A stretch of 64,000 nt of DNA, taken from NCBI RefSeq assembly GCF_004912275.1, contig NZ_STGY01000056.1, positions 62,001 to 126,000 on the forward strand, given 5' to 3'. Shown here piece by piece: positions 9,381 to 18,821 of this stretch; the stretch's first letter is position 1; each line of letters begins with the position of its first letter. The position numbers and the translations under genes are program-made. The notes beneath the pieces are model-generated. The model was not told the DNA's origin. It saw nothing but the letters and a program-made list of their open reading frames with translations, and ran no database searches. Origin of the DNA: Glycomyces buryatensis (GTDB lineage Bacteria; Actinomycetota; Actinomycetes; Mycobacteriales; Micromonosporaceae).

Positions 9381-9410
9381 GCGGGGGCCGTCCTTCGGGG
9401 CGGCCCCCGC
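9381..9410. terminator. Bidirectional hairpin terminator
   Basis: A 10-bp perfect stem (GCGGGGGCCG with its complement) lies between the convergent symporter (+) and AAA ATPase (-) genes. Confidence 0.75.
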
Positions 9411-9433
9411 GCTATGCGTCCGGAATTCCGCTG

Positions 9434-10882
9434 TCAGGAATCCCAGGCAGCGAGCACTTCACCAGCTCCCCAGACGAGGTCGGCTTCGACTTCGTCGGTG
9501 GTGCCGGAGAGACTGACGACGACCAGGCCGGTCCGCTCCGGATCGACTCCTGGGACCTTCGTCGATCCACGGACCAGACTTGCGAAGTCGTGCCCGTCGA
9601 AGGGTGTGCTGAGCCATTTGATCGAACCGGTGTACAGGAGGTGTTTGGCGACCGGCCCTCGATCCGCTCCGACCAGGTCGATTTCGGGGTCGAAGCTCCG
9701 GGGCCACCAGCCACCGACCGCTTCAGCCTCCGGCCAGGGGAAATCAACCTCGACCACGGATCGATACAGTGCTTCGCGGATGACCGGCTCGATCGCGCGC
9801 CCGCGCCAGCTCGTCCACTGCCGCTGGATTTTCGCCACCGCCAGCTCGGGACGGCCGCGTTTTATGTCCTCATTGGCGTTCGCCAACACCGAGAGGTGGA
9901 GGCGGAGGTAGGTATCGCTCACTCGATACAACTTTCCGCCATTGCCCGCAACCACCGACAGCGGCTGATCGGCCGCCACCACCTGCTTCTGCTCCAGTGT
10001 TCGCAGGATCGGGCCAAGCGAGCCGGACTGGACCGGTGCCCCCGGACCGGATCCGGCCGCACGTGCGATGTTCGCGAAGGTCCGCTCACCACTGCCGATC
10101 GCGGTGAGCACTCGGCGGTGCTGGTCAGGCGCGGGGAACTCGGAAGCGAGCATGGTCTCGCCCAGGGTGAACAACGGACTGTACGCGTTCTCGCAGGAGT
10201 GTCGAATGAAGTCCGCCGGCGTCATGCCGTCGGGCCAGGCCCTGCACAATCCGGGGAACCCACCAGTGATCAAATGCGCGTCGAGCGCGTTCGCGCCGCC
10301 GAGACCGGTCATCTGTGCAACGTTTCGCGGGTCCAGCGGGTCGACCAGCATCGGATCGGCCCTGCCATAGAACGGACTGTCGTATCCGGAGAAGGACTCC
10401 ATCATCCGCATGTCACTGCCGATAAGGATGAGCAGCACCGGGAGGCGACTGAGCTCGCGGTCCCATTCGGTCTGGAGGATCCCCTCAAGGGTCTTGTCCT
10501 GTTCGAGGAGCCAGGGCAGCTCATCGAGCACTACCACGGAGGGACCGTTCTGAGGCAGTGCCGTCTTCAGCGCTTGCAGCGCGGTTCGCCAAGTCCACAC
10601 CGGATCTTCGGGGATCTCGGACGCGGCGGGGAGATCCGATTCGCGCAGCACCCTGACGAACCGCGCCATCGATTCGACGGGCGACATACCCCGATCGGCC
10701 TGAAAATAGACATAGGGCAGAGCGGCCTGCTCGCAGAATCGCTGTACCAGGCGCGACTTGCCCACCTGGCGACGTCCTCGTAGAGCGACGGCCGCTCCGC
10801 GCCCGTCGCTCTCGATCATCGCGGTCCGGTCTCGCAGCGCCTTCAGATAACGCTCACGCCCAATAAACGGACTATCGGTCAT
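9434..10882 (-). CDS. AAA family ATPase with DUF234-like C-terminus
   Basis: This 482-residue protein has a Walker A motif GRRQVGKSRL (about residues 35-44), Walker B VVVLDELPWL (about 120), an arginine-rich sensor region, a winged-helix segment and a C-terminal nuclease-like DUF234 module (DPEIDLVGAD, D-x-E-x-D pattern). Proteins of this archaeal-ATPase/DUF234 type are common in mobile or recently acquired regions, and their cellular role is poorly defined. The gene starts eight bases from a 57-bp perfect inverted repeat that must contain or control its promoter. The upstream DNA is AT-rich, unlike its neighbours, which hints at acquisition. Confidence 0.85.
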   Translation of the reverse strand: MTDSPFIGRERYLKALRDRTAMIESDGRGAAVALRGRRQVGKSRLVQRFCEQAALPYVYFQADRGMSPVESMARFVRVLRESDLPAASEIPEDPVWTWRTALQALKTALPQNGPSVVVLDELPWLLEQDKTLEGILQTEWDRELSRLPVLLILIGSDMRMMESFSGYDSPFYGRADPMLVDPLDPRNVAQMTGLGGANALDAHLITGGFPGLCRAWPDGMTPADFIRHSCENAYSPLFTLGETMLASEFPAPDQHRRVLTAIGSGERTFANIARAAGSGPGAPVQSGSLGPILRTLEQKQVVAADQPLSVVAGNGGKLYRVSDTYLRLHLSVLANANEDIKRGRPELAVAKIQRQWTSWRGRAIEPVIREALYRSVVEVDFPWPEAEAVGGWWPRSFDPEIDLVGADRGPVAKHLLYTGSIKWLSTPFDGHDFASLVRGSTKVPGVDPERTGLVVVSLSGTTDEVEADLVWGAGEVLAAWDS

Positions 10883-10890
10883 ATAATTTC

Positions 10891-10947
10891 CTGACTTAGA
10901 TCTGATCTTAGTAAGATTCTATCTTACTAAGATCAGATCTAAGTCAG
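10891..10947. repeat. Perfect inverted repeat, 27-bp arms
   Basis: The arms run 10891-10917 and 10921-10947 with a three-base loop and no mismatches. The sequence is AT-rich (CTGACTTAGATCTGATCTTA at the left edge). It lies directly 5' of the ATPase gene and 57 bp after the TetR stop codon. It could be a strong terminator for the TetR gene, an operator, or the remnant of a small mobile repeat. Confidence 0.9.
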
Positions 10948-11003
10948 GCTGAGTCGATGCCCCGCCCGCAAAGTACAGCCCCACGAGCCGGCTTTGCGCT
11001 GCG

Positions 11004-11705
11004 CTACGCGTCCGGCTTGCGCTGCTCCTCGATGTAGCGCTCCAGTCCGTCGAGGACGCGTTCGAGGCCGAATTCGAAGTACCGCTGGGGCGTACGGGCG
11101 GACAGGCTGCCGTCCGCTAGCAGCGCGGTCGCGTTCGGGAACCGTTCGCGCCCGGCCGGATCGGCCGCGAACCGGAACCACTCCGGCGAGTCGTCGGCCC
11201 CGTTCAGCTCGGGCTGCACCGCGCCGCGCACGTAGCCGTTGACGGCCATGACGGTGAACATCCGCTCCTCCCCGCTCAGCGGCTCGCCCGCGAGCGCGCT
11301 CAATCCCCGGTCCAGCCAAAGGGTCTCGTTCGGTCCGATGACCCGGGAGAGGGTCGCCAGCGGCAGCGCCCAGCGGTGCGCCACGAAGAAGTCGCGGGTG
11401 GCGCGGGCCCACTCGGCCAGCGCCGTCCGCCAGCCGTCCTCGATCGGGAGCTGGGGTGGCGTGCCGATGGCGGTGTCGATCATGAGCGCGATGAGCTCGT
11501 CCTTGCCCGGGACGTGGCGGTACAGGGACATGACGCCGCTGCCGAGCTGTTCCGCGATCCGTTTCATCGAGACCTTCTCCAGGCCTTCGGCGTCGGCGAT
11601 GGCGACGGCCTCGGCGACGATGCGGCCGCGGCTGAGGGTGGCGGGCCGCCCCCGCGTCGGTCGTTCGCCGGGCCCCCACAGCATTCGGTAGGCGTCCTGT
11701 CCCAT
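11004..11705 (-). CDS. TetR family transcriptional regulator
   Basis: This 233-residue repressor has an N-terminal TetR helix-turn-helix (about residues 23-68, with MKRIAEQLGSGVMSLYRHVPGKDEL) and a TetR_C-type ligand domain. The ATG at 11705 follows AAGGG at a five-base spacing; a GTG six bases upstream is an alternative. It is divergent from the DUF2306 gene, with two palindromic sites in the shared 140-bp spacer, so it very likely represses itself and that gene. The ligand is unknown. Confidence 0.88.
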   Translation of the reverse strand: MGQDAYRMLWGPGERPTRGRPATLSRGRIVAEAVAIADAEGLEKVSMKRIAEQLGSGVMSLYRHVPGKDELIALMIDTAIGTPPQLPIEDGWRTALAEWARATRDFFVAHRWALPLATLSRVIGPNETLWLDRGLSALAGEPLSGEERMFTVMAVNGYVRGAVQPELNGADDSPEWFRFAADPAGRERFPNATALLADGSLSARTPQRYFEFGLERVLDGLERYIEEQRKPDA

Positions 11706-11776
11706 GCACACCCTTTCCGTTCGCGGCCGGTCCGGCCGCCGTCTCCGCCTGGAGCTTACTCCTGGCGCGACATGAT

Positions 11777-11812
11777 GCGTATGTTATACGCTAATAAGCG
11801 TATGTCGTACGC
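11777..11812. promoter_or_regulatory. Two probable TetR operators
   Basis: GCGTATGTTATACGC (11777-11791) and GCGTATGTCGTACGC (11798-11812) are inverted repeats 21 bp apart centre to centre, two helical turns. They lie between the divergent TetR and DUF2306 genes, as expected for a cooperative TetR operator pair. Confidence 0.75.
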
Positions 11813-11842
11813 GAAATGTTGCCGGAATGATCGGAGACCCCC

Positions 11843-12598
11843 TTGACCTCCCCGACCCTCGCATCGGATCCCGTCCCTCCCGTCCGCACTCCCGTTCCCG
11901 CGAAGCCGAAGTGGTACCGCCGCCCCTGGATCGTCCCGCTGTTCGTGCTCGCGGTCTTCTTCGTGGCGGCCCGGCTGCCCTCGTACCTGACCTTCGACAC
12001 CGGCGACTCCCTCGTCGACCTCCAGGAGGCCTTTCCCGAGACCCACTACCTGCTGCTCAGCGGGCACATTCTGTTCGGCTCCATCGCGATCCTCGCCTGC
12101 TCGATGCAGGTGTGGCCGTGGCTGCGACTCAACCACCCGAAGGTCCACCGGATCACCGGCCGCGTCTACGTGTTCGCAGGGGTGGTCCCCTCGGGGCTGT
12201 TCGCCCTGGTCGTCGGCGTCATCTCGGTGATCGGTCCGGCGGGCAAGATCGGGAACATGTTCCTGGCGCTCTTGTGGTTCGGCACCACCTTCGCCGGGAT
12301 CGTCGCCGCCCGGCGCCACCGCTACCAGGAGCACCGCCGCTGGATGATCCGCAGCTTCGCGCTGTGCTGGTCCATCGTGGTTAATCGCCTGTGGGTCGTC
12401 GTCTTCATGCTGATCCTCATGCCGTTCCAGGACAGCTACTACGGCGGCGACATGGACCCGCTCATCCAAGACGCGGCGGTCGCATCGATCTGGATGAGCT
12501 GGATCGTGAACCTCATGATCGCCCAGTGGTGGCTCGACCGGCGCCCGAAGCGGCGCCCCCGCCCCGCACCGCAACCGGCTGATTCGCGGTCGGTCTAA
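11843..12598 (+). CDS. DUF2306 family membrane protein
   Basis: The protein has 251 residues and about six predicted membrane helices, with the DUF2306 pattern: H in LLLSGHILFG, an LNHPKVHRITGRVYV segment and HRRWMIRSFAL. Conserved histidines suggest haem or metal contact, but no function is established. The frame opens at a TTG (11843) with GGAG about eight bases upstream; no better ATG lies nearby. It is presumably controlled by the divergent TetR protein. Confidence 0.8.
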   Translation: MTSPTLASDPVPPVRTPVPAKPKWYRRPWIVPLFVLAVFFVAARLPSYLTFDTGDSLVDLQEAFPETHYLLLSGHILFGSIAILACSMQVWPWLRLNHPKVHRITGRVYVFAGVVPSGLFALVVGVISVIGPAGKIGNMFLALLWFGTTFAGIVAARRHRYQEHRRWMIRSFALCWSIVVNRLWVVVFMLILMPFQDSYYGGDMDPLIQDAAVASIWMSWIVNLMIAQWWLDRRPKRRPRPAPQPADSRSV

Positions 12599-12602
12599 GC
12601 CA

Positions 12603-12635
12603 GGAGCCGCCGCGAAAACCAGGCGCGGCGGCTCC
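12603..12635 (+). terminator. Hairpin terminator after DUF2306 gene
   Basis: A 12-bp perfect GC-rich stem with an A-containing loop begins 4 bp after the stop codon and is followed by a short T-rich stretch (GACTTTCG). Confidence 0.75.
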
Positions 12636-12772
12636 GACTTTCGTCGCAGGCTCAGGGTCCCGGCCTCCCACCTTCGGTTCGGTTTCCTTTGCGCCGCAGG
12701 TAGGCCAGGACCGGGGCAAACTCCGTCCCGCAGCAGGATTCATCACGGCCCGCACCGGCACAGACTCAGAGT

Positions 12773-13939
12773 ATGGACACCAACTCCTCAAGGGCCACCG
12801 CCGCGGCCCAGGCCGTGACCGATCAGCCGTCTCGCCCGCAGCGACTGCCGCTGCTCGATGTCCTGCGCGGCATCGCCATCCTCGGGACGCTCGGCACCAA
12901 TATCTGGATCTTCGCCTCAGTTCATGGCGAGGCCGGTCCCCTGATCGGCTACGCCGCCACCGACGACAGCCTCCTCGGCGGCGTCTTCGAACTGCTCACC
13001 AACGGCAAGTTCCTGTCGATGCTGACCGTCCTGTTCGGCGTCGGCCTCGCCATTCAATTCAGGTCGTCCGAGAAACACGGACGCCGCTGGCCCGGCCGCT
13101 ACCACTGGCGGGCGGCGTTCCTGTTCATCGAGGGCACGATCCACTTCACACTGATCTTCGCCTGGGACGTCCTCATGGGCTACGCGGTCACCGCGATCGT
13201 CGTGGCCTGGCTGCTCACCCGCTCCCGGCGGGCGCAGCACGCGGTCATGTGGGCCGCGCTCGGCGTGCACCTGGCCCTCATCGCGCTGATCACGACGGCG
13301 ATGTTCGGCGGCTCGGCGATCGACCCGCAGCCCGACCCCGAGGTCCAGGCGCTCTACGCCTCCGGCTCGTGGTGGGAGCAGGTCCAGTTCCGGCTCGACA
13401 ATGCCCTGGCCTTCCGCATCGAGCCGGTCGTGACGTTCCCGCTGCTGGTGTTCCTGTTCATGCTGGGCGTCAGGCTGCTCCGGGCCAGCGCCTTCGGAGC
13501 CGACGACCGCGCGCGGCTCATCCGACGCAGGCTCCTGTGGTGGGGCCTCGGCACCGGGATCCCGCTCAACCTGGCGATCATGGCCGGACCCGACCAGCTG
13601 TTCTTCATCGAACGCTATGTGGCCGCGCCGATCGTCATGCTGGGATACATCGGCCTGATCGGATTCGCGGTCGAGCGCGTCCGTCGCGGCCCGCTCATGA
13701 AGTCCCTGGAGTCATTGGGCCGCAGCGCACTCAGCGGCTACATCCTGCAGAACCTACTCGCCTCGGCGGTCTGCTACGGCTGGGGCCTCGGCCTCGCGGC
13801 GAGATTCGGCACCAGCCCGCTGTTCGTCGTCGGCCTGTGGCTCGCCATCTCCGCCGTCCTGCTCATCGGCTCGCGCCTGTGGCTGCGGCGCTTCGAGACC
13901 GGCCCGGCCGAACTGCTCCAGAAACGACTCCTGCGTTGA
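12773..13939 (+). CDS. DUF418 family membrane protein
   Basis: The protein has 388 residues with an N-terminal RGIAILGTLGTN segment typical of DUF418/acyltransferase-3-like proteins, about nine to ten membrane helices, and the C-terminal DUF418 block with GRSALSGYILQN. These YeiB-like proteins have been suggested to move or modify envelope components, but no substrate is known. The ATG at 12773 lacks a strong ribosome site. It is a single gene ending at a terminator shared with tctA. Confidence 0.85.
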   Translation: MDTNSSRATAAAQAVTDQPSRPQRLPLLDVLRGIAILGTLGTNIWIFASVHGEAGPLIGYAATDDSLLGGVFELLTNGKFLSMLTVLFGVGLAIQFRSSEKHGRRWPGRYHWRAAFLFIEGTIHFTLIFAWDVLMGYAVTAIVVAWLLTRSRRAQHAVMWAALGVHLALIALITTAMFGGSAIDPQPDPEVQALYASGSWWEQVQFRLDNALAFRIEPVVTFPLLVFLFMLGVRLLRASAFGADDRARLIRRRLLWWGLGTGIPLNLAIMAGPDQLFFIERYVAAPIVMLGYIGLIGFAVERVRRGPLMKSLESLGRSALSGYILQNLLASAVCYGWGLGLAARFGTSPLFVVGLWLAISAVLLIGSRLWLRRFETGPAELLQKRLLR

Positions 13940-13943
13940 ACGC

Positions 13944-13979
13944 CGACGCGGACCGGCCCGAATAGGCCGGTCCGCGTCG
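13944..13979. terminator. Bidirectional hairpin terminator
   Basis: A 15-bp perfect stem lies between the convergent DUF418 (+) and tctA (-) genes. Confidence 0.8.
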
Positions 13980-13996
13980 CTCCCCGCACAAGTACC

Positions 13997-15511
13997 TCAG
14001 ACCGAGACCGGCTCGGCCTCCCGCTTCCGCGCCAGGCGACGCCGAGTCAGCGTCACCAAGGGCCACAAGGCGATCAGGGCGATGATCCCGTAAACCGTCC
14101 ACGACACCGGGCCGCCGACGAGGCCGCCCAGGTCGCCGCCGGACAGCTGCAACGCCATGCGCGCCTGCCGCTCCGCCATCGGCCCCAGGATCAGACCGAC
14201 GATCAACGGCAGCACCGGCAGCCCGAACCGCCGCATGGCCAGGCCGACCAACCCGAGCGTCAACAGCAGGAACAGGTCGAACGGCTGGGCATTGACCGCA
14301 TAGGCGCCCATCGACGCGAAGAACAAGATCCCCGCGTACAGGTACGGCTTCGGGATGCGCAGCAGCTTCACCCACAGCGGAATCAGCGGCAGATTCAGCA
14401 CCAGCAGCATCACGTTGCCCACGAACAGGCTCGCGATCATCGTCCACACCAGCGCCGACTCCTTCTCGAACAGGAGCGGGCCCGGCTGGATGCCGTAGTT
14501 CTGGAACGCCGCCAACATCACCGCGGCAGTCGCATTGACCGGCAGGCCCAAAGCGAGCATCGGCACCATCGTTCCCGCCGCCGAGGCGTTGTTCGCCGCC
14601 TCCGGTCCTGCCACTCCCTCGATCGCTCCATGACCGAACTCCTTCTTGTGCTTCGAGAGTCGCCTCTCGGTGATGTACGACAGGAAGGTCGGCAGCTCGG
14701 CACCGCCGGCCGGCACCGCCCCGAACGGGAACCCCAGCGCCGAACCGCGCAGCCACGGCCCCCACGACCGCTTCCAGTCCGACCGGCCCATCCACACCCG
14801 GCCCACCGGGATGACATCGTCGCCGGCGACCTTGAGCCGCGCCGCCGTCCACAGCGCCTCACCGACGGCGAAGACACCGACGGCCACGATGATGACGTCG
14901 ACCCCGCTGGCGAGCTCGGCGACGCCGTACGTCAGCCGCTGCTGCCCGGTCACCGCGTCGATCCCGATGGTCCCGATGATGAGCCCGACCAGCAGCGAAG
15001 CGAACCCGCGGATGCGCGAAGCCCCGAGCACCGACGAGGTCGCGACCAAGGCCAGCACCATGATCGCGAAATAGTCCGGCGCGCCCAACGTGATCGCGAA
15101 CTGCACCGTGATCGGCGTGACCAACACCAGCGCGGTCGTCGCGATGAGCCCGGCCACGAACGAGCCGATGGCGGCCGTCGCCAGCGCCTGCCCGCCGCGT
15201 CCGGCCTTGGCCATCTTGAAGCCCTCGAGGACCGTGACCACCGAGGAGGACTGGCCCGGCGTGTTCAGCAGGATCGACGTGGTCGAGCCGCCGTACATGC
15301 CGCCGTAGAAGATCCCGCCGAACATGATGAACGCCTGCGTCGGCTCCATGCCGTACGTGATCGGCAGCAGCAGCGCCACCGCCATCGCCGTCCCCAGTCC
15401 GGGCAGGACCCCGACGGCGGTGCCGATCGTGACGCCGATGAGCGCGATCAGCAGGTTGCCCGGGGTCAGGATCGCGGCGAACCCGTCCATCAGGGCATTG
15501 AAGTTGTCCAT
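13997..15511 (-). CDS. tctA: Tripartite tricarboxylate transporter, large membrane subunit
   Basis: TctA is the large channel-forming subunit of the TctABC secondary transporter for citrate and related carboxylates. The 504 residues show about 12 membrane helices, the GTxxGVLPGLG motif ([11 protein letters not shown]) near residue 35 and the second, symmetry-related block [16 protein letters not shown]. Length is normal. The ATG at 15511 overlaps the tctB stop codon (TGATG), so the genes are coupled. It is the last gene of tctCBA. Confidence 0.93.
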   Translation of the reverse strand: MDNFNALMDGFAAILTPGNLLIALIGVTIGTAVGVLPGLGTAMAVALLLPITYGMEPTQAFIMFGGIFYGGMYGGSTTSILLNTPGQSSSVVTVLEGFKMAKAGRGGQALATAAIGSFVAGLIATTALVLVTPITVQFAITLGAPDYFAIMVLALVATSSVLGASRIRGFASLLVGLIIGTIGIDAVTGQQRLTYGVAELASGVDVIIVAVGVFAVGEALWTAARLKVAGDDVIPVGRVWMGRSDWKRSWGPWLRGSALGFPFGAVPAGGAELPTFLSYITERRLSKHKKEFGHGAIEGVAGPEAANNASAAGTMVPMLALGLPVNATAAVMLAAFQNYGIQPGPLLFEKESALVWTMIASLFVGNVMLLVLNLPLIPLWVKLLRIPKPYLYAGILFFASMGAYAVNAQPFDLFLLLTLGLVGLAMRRFGLPVLPLIVGLILGPMAERQARMALQLSGGDLGGLVGGPVSWTVYGIIALIALWPLVTLTRRRLARKREAEPVSV

Positions 15512-16047
15512 CACAGAATCCCTTGCAGCACACCGGCGGGCAGGCCGACGCCCAAGCCGATGGCGAAGCCGTAGAACGTGGCCAGCGACAGCACGACCGC
15601 CGCGACCGCCGTCAGGAGGTAACGGCGCGAGCCCAGCACGATCGCCGCGCCCCAGAACAGCAGCGCACCCGAGATGACCCAGCCGAGCCAGTCGATGAGC
15701 ACCGCGTTCGCGATGAACACCGCGCACAGCAGGCCGACCGTCCGCCAGTCGAAGTTCCCGTCGTCCTCGCCGTTCTCGGCCTCGCCGCGCCCCCCGCGCA
15801 GCACGTCGAGCGCGTAGCACCCCGCGACGACGAACAGCAGGATCCCCAGGATGATCGGCACCGGCTTCGGCCCGATCGGGTCGTTCGACGCCGAGAAACC
15901 GCCGAGCCTCGAAGCGTCGATGATCGCCAGGATCCCCAGCAGCACCAGGAAACCGCACACCCACAACTGGGCCAGGTCCCTCCCGCGCGGCGGGGTGCGC
16001 CCCTCCTCCTCGGAGAGACGCACCGCGGTTTCGTCCGGCATCGTCAT
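15511..16047 (-). CDS. tctB: Tripartite tricarboxylate transporter, small membrane subunit
   Basis: This 178-residue protein has four predicted membrane helices arranged as in TctB (GFLVLLGILAII, VPIILGILLFVVAG and a C-terminal pair). The ATG at 16047 overlaps the tctC stop by four bases. Its N-terminal 35 residues are hydrophilic. The transported substrate is probably a tri- or dicarboxylate, judged by the family and by the CitAB-like regulator next door. Confidence 0.9.
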   Translation of the reverse strand: MTMPDETAVRLSEEEGRTPPRGRDLAQLWVCGFLVLLGILAIIDASRLGGFSASNDPIGPKPVPIILGILLFVVAGCYALDVLRGGRGEAENGEDDGNFDWRTVGLLCAVFIANAVLIDWLGWVISGALLFWGAAIVLGSRRYLLTAVAAVVLSLATFYGFAIGLGVGLPAGVLQGIL

Positions 16048-17042
16048 GCCAGGCCCAGTTCCGCCAGCACGTCCGCGACCATCTGGTCCTGCTCGGTCAG
16101 GAAGTCGCCGAAGTCGTCGCCGGTGATGAACGCGTCGGTCCAGCCCTGCTTCTCCAGCTCCTCCTGCCAGGCGTCCGACTCGTGCATGTCGGTGAGCGCG
16201 TCGATCCACTTCTGGCGGTCGGCGTCCTCGATCCCCGGAGGCGCCACCCAGCCGCGCCAGTTCGTGAACTCCAGTTCGATCCCGGACTCGACCAACGTGG
16301 GGGCGTCGGGGACCAGGTCGACCCGCTCCGCACCCGAAACGGCCAGCACCCGCAGCTGCCCCGCGTTGATCTGGTCGATGAACTCCCCGACGCCGCTGGC
16401 GCCGAACGAGACCTTGTCGCCCAGCAGCGCCGGCAGCAGCTCGCCGCCGCCGTCATAGGACACGTAGTTGACCTTCGTCGGGTCGATCCCCACCGCACCC
16501 GCCAGCTGCATCGGCAGCAGGTGGTCCGGGCCGCCGGGGGAGGAACCGCCGCCGACCGTGACACCGTCCAGATCCTCGGCCCAGGCCGCGACCAGGTCGT
16601 CGATGGTCTCGAACGGGGAGGCCGTGGGCACCACGATCGCGCCCGACTCCTCCACCAGCTTCGCGATCGCGGTCGTGTCGGTCAGCCGCGCCTCCGACGC
16701 CTGCGTATAGGAGGCGCCGACGACGCCCAGACCCATCTGCATGGCGAGGTCGCCGTTGCCGGACTCGCTCACCGTCCGCTGCAGACCCACCGTGCCGCCG
16801 GCCCCTTCGAGGTTGAACACCTCGATGGCCTTCGCGATGCCCTCGTCCTCCATGACGCGGGCGATCGAGCGGGCGGTGGTGTCGTAGCCGCCGCCGGGGC
16901 TGTTCGGCACCATGATCCTCAGGCCGGTGAGGGGCCCGCCGGATCCGGAGCCATCGTCGGCGGTCAGTCCGCATGCGCTGGCCGTCGCTGCTGCCCCGGC
17001 TGCCGCCGCGACGCTGAGGACGGCCCTCCTGGAAAATTTCAT
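16044..17042 (-). CDS. tctC: Tripartite tricarboxylate transporter, substrate-binding protein
   Basis: This 332-residue extracytoplasmic binding protein of the TctC/BugD type begins with a twin-arginine-like SRRAVLS segment and a lipoprotein-style cysteine (about residue 24, ASAC), so it is probably a membrane-anchored lipoprotein. The ligand-site loops typical of the family, VPNSPGGGYDTTAR and the second SSPGGPDHL loop, are present. It is the first gene of the operon and is divergent from the sensor kinase gene. Confidence 0.92.
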   Translation of the reverse strand: MKFSRRAVLSVAAAAGAAATASACGLTADDGSGSGGPLTGLRIMVPNSPGGGYDTTARSIARVMEDEGIAKAIEVFNLEGAGGTVGLQRTVSESGNGDLAMQMGLGVVGASYTQASEARLTDTTAIAKLVEESGAIVVPTASPFETIDDLVAAWAEDLDGVTVGGGSSPGGPDHLLPMQLAGAVGIDPTKVNYVSYDGGGELLPALLGDKVSFGASGVGEFIDQINAGQLRVLAVSGAERVDLVPDAPTLVESGIELEFTNWRGWVAPPGIEDADRQKWIDALTDMHESDAWQEELEKQGWTDAFITGDDFGDFLTEQDQMVADVLAELGLA

Positions 17043-17114
17043 GGTGGTTGCTCTTTCATTTCGGGGGTGCTCGAGAGACGATGGTCACCCCTGCGCCCGC
17101 CCGGCGTCAGCATT

Positions 17115-18821
17115 GTGTCCGTAACGATCATTGAGTTCTTTGTGTTCAAGCTCCCGATCCCCGCCCGCCCGACCTTGGCCGGACAGCTGCTCGTCTTCCA
17201 GCTGACGGTCGTCCTCTGCGTGCTCGCCGTCGTCGCCGCCCTGTCGCTGGCGCAGTCGGAGGCGACGTTCAATGCCGAGCAGGGCCGCCGCGTCACCCAG
17301 CTCGCCGAGCGGCTCGCCTCGGACGACCTGGTGCGCGCCCGGATCATCGAGCCGGCCCCGTCGCAGACGCTGGCGCCGCTGGTGCAGAGCACCCTCACGC
17401 ATTCCCAGGTCGCGTCGGTGACCATCGCGGATGCGGACGGGACCGTGCTGGTCTCGACCAATCCGCTGCTGGTCGGCACCGAGCTGCCGACTGGGGATCC
17501 CGGCGTGTTCGACGGGCGGGGCTGGCGCGGCGAGCTGGACGTCGGCCGCGGCCGGGAGCTGGTCGCGCAGGTCCCGGTCATGGGCGCCGGGGGCGCGGGC
17601 GGCACCGGGGGCGGCAATCTCGGCGAGGTCCTCGGGGTCGTCATGGTCGGCCAGGATTCGCAGACCGTCGGCGAGCGCCTGGTCGATGCCAGCCCCAACC
17701 TGCTGCTGTATCTCGGCGTCGCGAGCGTCCTCGGCTTGGGCGGCTCGTGGCTGCTGGCCCGCCGCATCAAGCGCGCGACCTTCGGGATGGAGCCGCGGGA
17801 GATCGCCGGGCTGGCCGAGCACCGCGAGGCGATGCTCTACGGGATCGCCGAGGGCGTGGTCGCTCTGGATTCCGCGGAGCAGATCACGCTCGTCAATGAC
17901 GTGGGGCGGCGGCTGCTCGACCTGCCCGCCGACTCGGTCGGCCGGTCGCTGGACTCCCTCGATCTGTCCGGGCGGCTGCGCGATGTCCTCACCGGTGTCG
18001 TCACCGGCGCCGACCAGGTCGTGGTGCAGGCGGGCCGGGTCCTGGTGGTGAACCGAATGAGCGTCGAGAAGGACGGGCGCGACCTCGGCTCGGTCGCGAC
18101 GCTGCGCGATCGCACCGAACTGGCGCAGCTCGAACGCGACCTCGGCGCCTTCCGCTCCACGGCCGAGGCCCTGCGCGCCCAGGCCCACGAGTTCGACAAC
18201 AAGCTCCACACCATCTCCGGGCTCATCCAGATCGGCGAGCACGACGAGGTCGTCGCGTACGTCGAGGCCCTGGGCCGGCAACGTCGCGGGCTGGACGTTT
18301 CGATCGACGGCCCGATCCGCGACAAGGCCGTCGCGGCGCTGCTGGCCGCCAAGTCCGCCCAGGCCGCCGAGCGGCAGGTCCGGCTCGAGGTCGCTCCCGG
18401 TTCGGCGCTCGGACCGTTGGAGGCGACCGATTCGGCCGACGTCGGCACGGTCGTGGGCAACCTGGTCGACAACGCCTTCGACGCCGCCGCCGGGGGAGAC
18501 GACGCCTGGGTGTCGGTGGAGATCCGCGAAACCGAAGGGGGCGTGGACATCACCGTCACCGACTCGGGTCCGGGGGTCCCGCCGGAGACCGCCCAGGAGG
18601 TCTTCGCGCACGGCTACACCACCAAGGCGGCCGCTTCGGGTGAGCGCGGCATCGGTCTTGCGCTCACGAAACTCGTGTGCGAGCATCACGGAGGCGAGGT
18701 CACGGTGGCCAACACCGCCGACGGCGCCCGCTTCTCAGCCCGGCTGCCCCTCGCCCCAGGGGCGCTCTCCGGGTTCGGTCCGCCCACCGAAGAATTGACC
18801 ATCCACAAAGGAGTGCGATGA
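17115..18821 (+). CDS. CitA/DcuS-type sensor histidine kinase
   Basis: This membrane kinase has about 568 residues: a first membrane helix (about 25-45), an extracytoplasmic PAS-like sensor, a second helix, a cytoplasmic PAS domain, the CitA-type phosphoacceptor region with His in RAQAHEFDNKLHTISGL, and an HATPase domain with N box (VGNLVDNAFDAA), GPGVPP and GERGIGLAL. It probably senses citrate or a similar carboxylate and controls the divergent tctCBA operon. The start is uncertain: GTG at 17115 and GTG at 17142 are both possible and neither has a clear ribosome site. Confidence 0.88.
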   Translation: MSVTIIEFFVFKLPIPARPTLAGQLLVFQLTVVLCVLAVVAALSLAQSEATFNAEQGRRVTQLAERLASDDLVRARIIEPAPSQTLAPLVQSTLTHSQVASVTIADADGTVLVSTNPLLVGTELPTGDPGVFDGRGWRGELDVGRGRELVAQVPVMGAGGAGGTGGGNLGEVLGVVMVGQDSQTVGERLVDASPNLLLYLGVASVLGLGGSWLLARRIKRATFGMEPREIAGLAEHREAMLYGIAEGVVALDSAEQITLVNDVGRRLLDLPADSVGRSLDSLDLSGRLRDVLTGVVTGADQVVVQAGRVLVVNRMSVEKDGRDLGSVATLRDRTELAQLERDLGAFRSTAEALRAQAHEFDNKLHTISGLIQIGEHDEVVAYVEALGRQRRGLDVSIDGPIRDKAVAALLAAKSAQAAERQVRLEVAPGSALGPLEATDSADVGTVVGNLVDNAFDAAAGGDDAWVSVEIRETEGGVDITVTDSGPGVPPETAQEVFAHGYTTKAAASGERGIGLALTKLVCEHHGGEVTVANTADGARFSARLPLAPGALSGFGPPTEELTIHKGVR

